Assembly: GCA_963972175.1 (NCBI GenBank)
Contig: CAXAVP010000233.1
Span: forward strand, 1-6,965
DNA: 6,965 nucleotides
Source: Arenibacter sp963972175
GTDB lineage: Bacteria > Bacteroidota > Bacteroidia > Flavobacteriales > Flavobacteriaceae
Reading direction: 5' to 3'
Below the pieces are notes generated by a model. That model saw only the letters and a list, made by a program, of their open reading frames with translations. It did not search any database and was not told the origin of the DNA. The position numbers and the translations under genes were made by a program. This document shows, in pieces, positions 5,996 through 6,965 of the stretch (position 1 is its first letter; each line of letters starts with the position of its first letter).

Positions 5996-6044
5996 AAACG
6001 GTTATTATCTCAAACGACATAATTATTAAACAGTAACTAGATAA

Positions 6045-6383
6045 ATGAGCGAACAAATAACCTGGCCCGATTTTTCTAAAGTAGATATGAGAGTAGGTAC
6101 TATTATAGAAGTACAAAGTTTTCCTGAAGCCAGGAACCCCTCTTACAAATTGATCATCGATTTTGGTGAAGGAGTAGGGATAAGGAAATCATCGGCACAA
6201 ATAACCCGTAGGTACTCCATAGAGGATCTTTTGGGGAAGCAAATTATAGCGGTAGTTAATTTTCCAAAAAAGCAAATTGCCAATTTTATGAGTGAATGTC
6301 TCATTCTTGGTGCTGTAGACGGATCGGACGTCATATTGTTACAGCCAGAGGCTAAAGTGGACAACGGTCTGAAAGTGTCATAG
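6045..6383 (+). CDS. csaA: CsaA-like tRNA-binding domain protein / export-related chaperone
   Basis: A 112-residue OB-fold protein of the tRNA-binding-domain family, a stand-alone relative of the C-terminal domain of MetRS and of Trbp111. Diagnostic segments are FSKVDMRVGTI near the start, KLIIDFGEGVGIRKSSAQIT in the middle, and VVNFPKKQIANFMSE, followed by a late LLQPE. These match Bacillus CsaA, which has been described as a secretion-linked chaperone binding SecA and preproteins; its flavobacterial role is not established and tRNA binding is equally plausible. Length is as expected and the family usually acts as a homodimer. The protein has one cysteine (SECLILG) and no signal peptide. It is transcribed alone and converges on the PUR-domain gene through a shared terminator. 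Confidence 0.93.
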   Translation: MSEQITWPDFSKVDMRVGTIIEVQSFPEARNPSYKLIIDFGEGVGIRKSSAQITRRYSIEDLLGKQIIAVVNFPKKQIANFMSECLILGAVDGSDVILLQPEAKVDNGLKVS

Positions 6384-6531
6384 GATTGTGACAATTATAT
6401 TTTTATTTGCTGTTAGCTAAATACTAGGCTTATTTTCTTAAGGTAGGAACTGCTAATAAGGGACTAAAATTGTATAAATTAAATCTTATGGCTTTGTTTA
6501 TGGAAAACCAAAATTACCAATTGACTTTAAA

Positions 6532-6565
6532 ATAAAACGGCCCTTAATTTTAAGGGCCGTTTTAT
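6532..6565. terminator. Bidirectional terminator between csaA and the PUR-domain gene
   Basis: Perfect 16-base inverted-repeat arms (6532-6547 and 6550-6565) around a central TT contain the core CGGCCCTTAA/TTAAGGGCCG, flanked by AAAA and TTTT on each side. The A and T flanks give a U-rich tail in both directions, fitting the convergent genes on either side. Confidence 0.93.
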
Positions 6566-6589
6566 AAATTTTATGGTAAGCAAGTAGGC

Positions 6590-6961
6590 TTAAATATCAT
6601 CAAAGCTTACATCAGTGAAGCTATCTGTAGCGCTGCTAGATCCATTTTGACTTACGTCTTCCTTTTTAAAATCTTTTTGGTGACGTTCAGAAATAACCTC
6701 TGTACCCTTCTCATCGATAATATAATTCATCATCTCATCCAAATTATCCCTAAAAGCGGCAAAGTCTTCTTTATATAAATATATCTTGTGTTTTTTATAA
6801 TGAAAAGAACCATCATCATGGGTGAATTTCTTACTTTCGGTGACCGTTAAATAGTAATCTCCAGCTTTAGTACTTCTTACATCGAAAAAATAAGTTCTCC
6901 TACCTGCTCGTAAAACTTTTGAATAAATTTCTTCTTGGTCCATTAAATCTTTATCGCTCAT
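6590..6961 (-). CDS. PUR-domain nucleic-acid-binding protein (DUF3276 family)
   Basis: A 123-residue member of the small bacterial PUR-alpha-like family, expected to bind single-stranded DNA or RNA. The conserved core runs from about residue 11 to 98, with KVLRAGRRTYFFDVR, AGDYYLTVTESKKF, HYKKHKIYLYKEDF and a final ISERHQKDFKK segment, all typical of Bacteroidota proteins. The last 25 residues are Ser- and Asp-rich and probably disordered. Basic and aromatic residues in the core suit nucleic acid contact. The ATG at 6959-6961 gives the expected N-terminus, so the gene appears complete, but its promoter lies outside the window. The related Borrelia protein BpuR is a nucleic-acid-binding regulator; the target here is unknown. 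Confidence 0.94.
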   Translation of the reverse strand: MSDKDLMDQEEIYSKVLRAGRRTYFFDVRSTKAGDYYLTVTESKKFTHDDGSFHYKKHKIYLYKEDFAAFRDNLDEMMNYIIDEKGTEVISERHQKDFKKEDVSQNGSSSATDSFTDVSFDDI

Positions 6962-6965
6962 TTCG

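Noticed and set aside
6143..6394. 83-codon minus-strand frame opposite csaA
   Set aside because: It is antisense to a clear CsaA-family coding region and has no promoter or domain of its own.
6385..6395. ATTGT-G-ACAAT inverted repeat just after the csaA stop
   Set aside because: Arms of five bases around a single base are too short to call an operator or hairpin, and the real terminator lies at 6532-6565.
1..6965. Search by eye for CRISPR repeats, tRNA, rRNA, transposase or phage genes, and long direct repeats
   Set aside because: None was seen; the window consists of separate housekeeping-type genes with ordinary terminators.

Overview
The window reads as an ordinary chromosomal stretch of a member of the Bacteroidota, most likely a marine-type Flavobacteriaceae. 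The grounds are a moderately AT-rich sequence, -7 promoter elements of the Bacteroidota form TAnnTTTG, A-rich leaders in place of Shine-Dalgarno sites, and gene content: a PUR-domain (DUF3276) protein, a cyclophilin-FKBP fusion and a CsaA-like protein, all with flavobacterial-looking sequence. No genus can be fixed from the sequence alone. I see no phage genes, transposase, CRISPR array, tRNA or rRNA.

Layout. The 3' end of an unidentified gene (to 98) overlaps by ATGA with a secreted carboxypeptidase Q-like M28 peptidase (95-1480). A 264-bp spacer ends in a promoter, followed by a 310-residue two-domain peptidyl-prolyl isomerase (1774-2706) and a strong terminator. A gene-poor stretch (2764-3080) leads to the terminator of a minus-strand cold-shock protein (3144-3335). 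Next is an AT-rich gap, then a minus-strand 1-Cys peroxiredoxin (3759-4397) with its own terminator. Divergent from it is a YfiT/BstA-like DinB-fold protein (4550-5104); the shared intergenic region holds a perfect 14-bp palindrome touching the DinB-fold start. A CxxC redoxin lies on the minus strand (5204-5761). A csaA-like gene (6045-6383) and a minus-strand PUR-domain gene (6590-6961) converge on a perfect inverted-repeat terminator.

How the genes relate. Most are single-gene units with their own promoters or terminators, so operon logic is weak. The clearest theme is thiol/peroxide chemistry: the 1-Cys peroxiredoxin, the possible thiol transferase and the CxxC redoxin sit within about 2 kb. 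A second loose theme is protein and RNA quality control: the isomerase fusion, the cold-shock protein, CsaA and the PUR-domain protein. Both groupings are inference from proximity.

I found no clearly new biological system. The items most worth a second look are the dual isomerase, the palindrome between peroxiredoxin and DinB-fold gene, two short unassigned reading frames (5797-5928 minus, 2979-3086 plus) and a protein-like but broken block at about 1540-1680. Two coding starts (isomerase and redoxin) are placed downstream of the longest open frame because a promoter lies inside the longer version.
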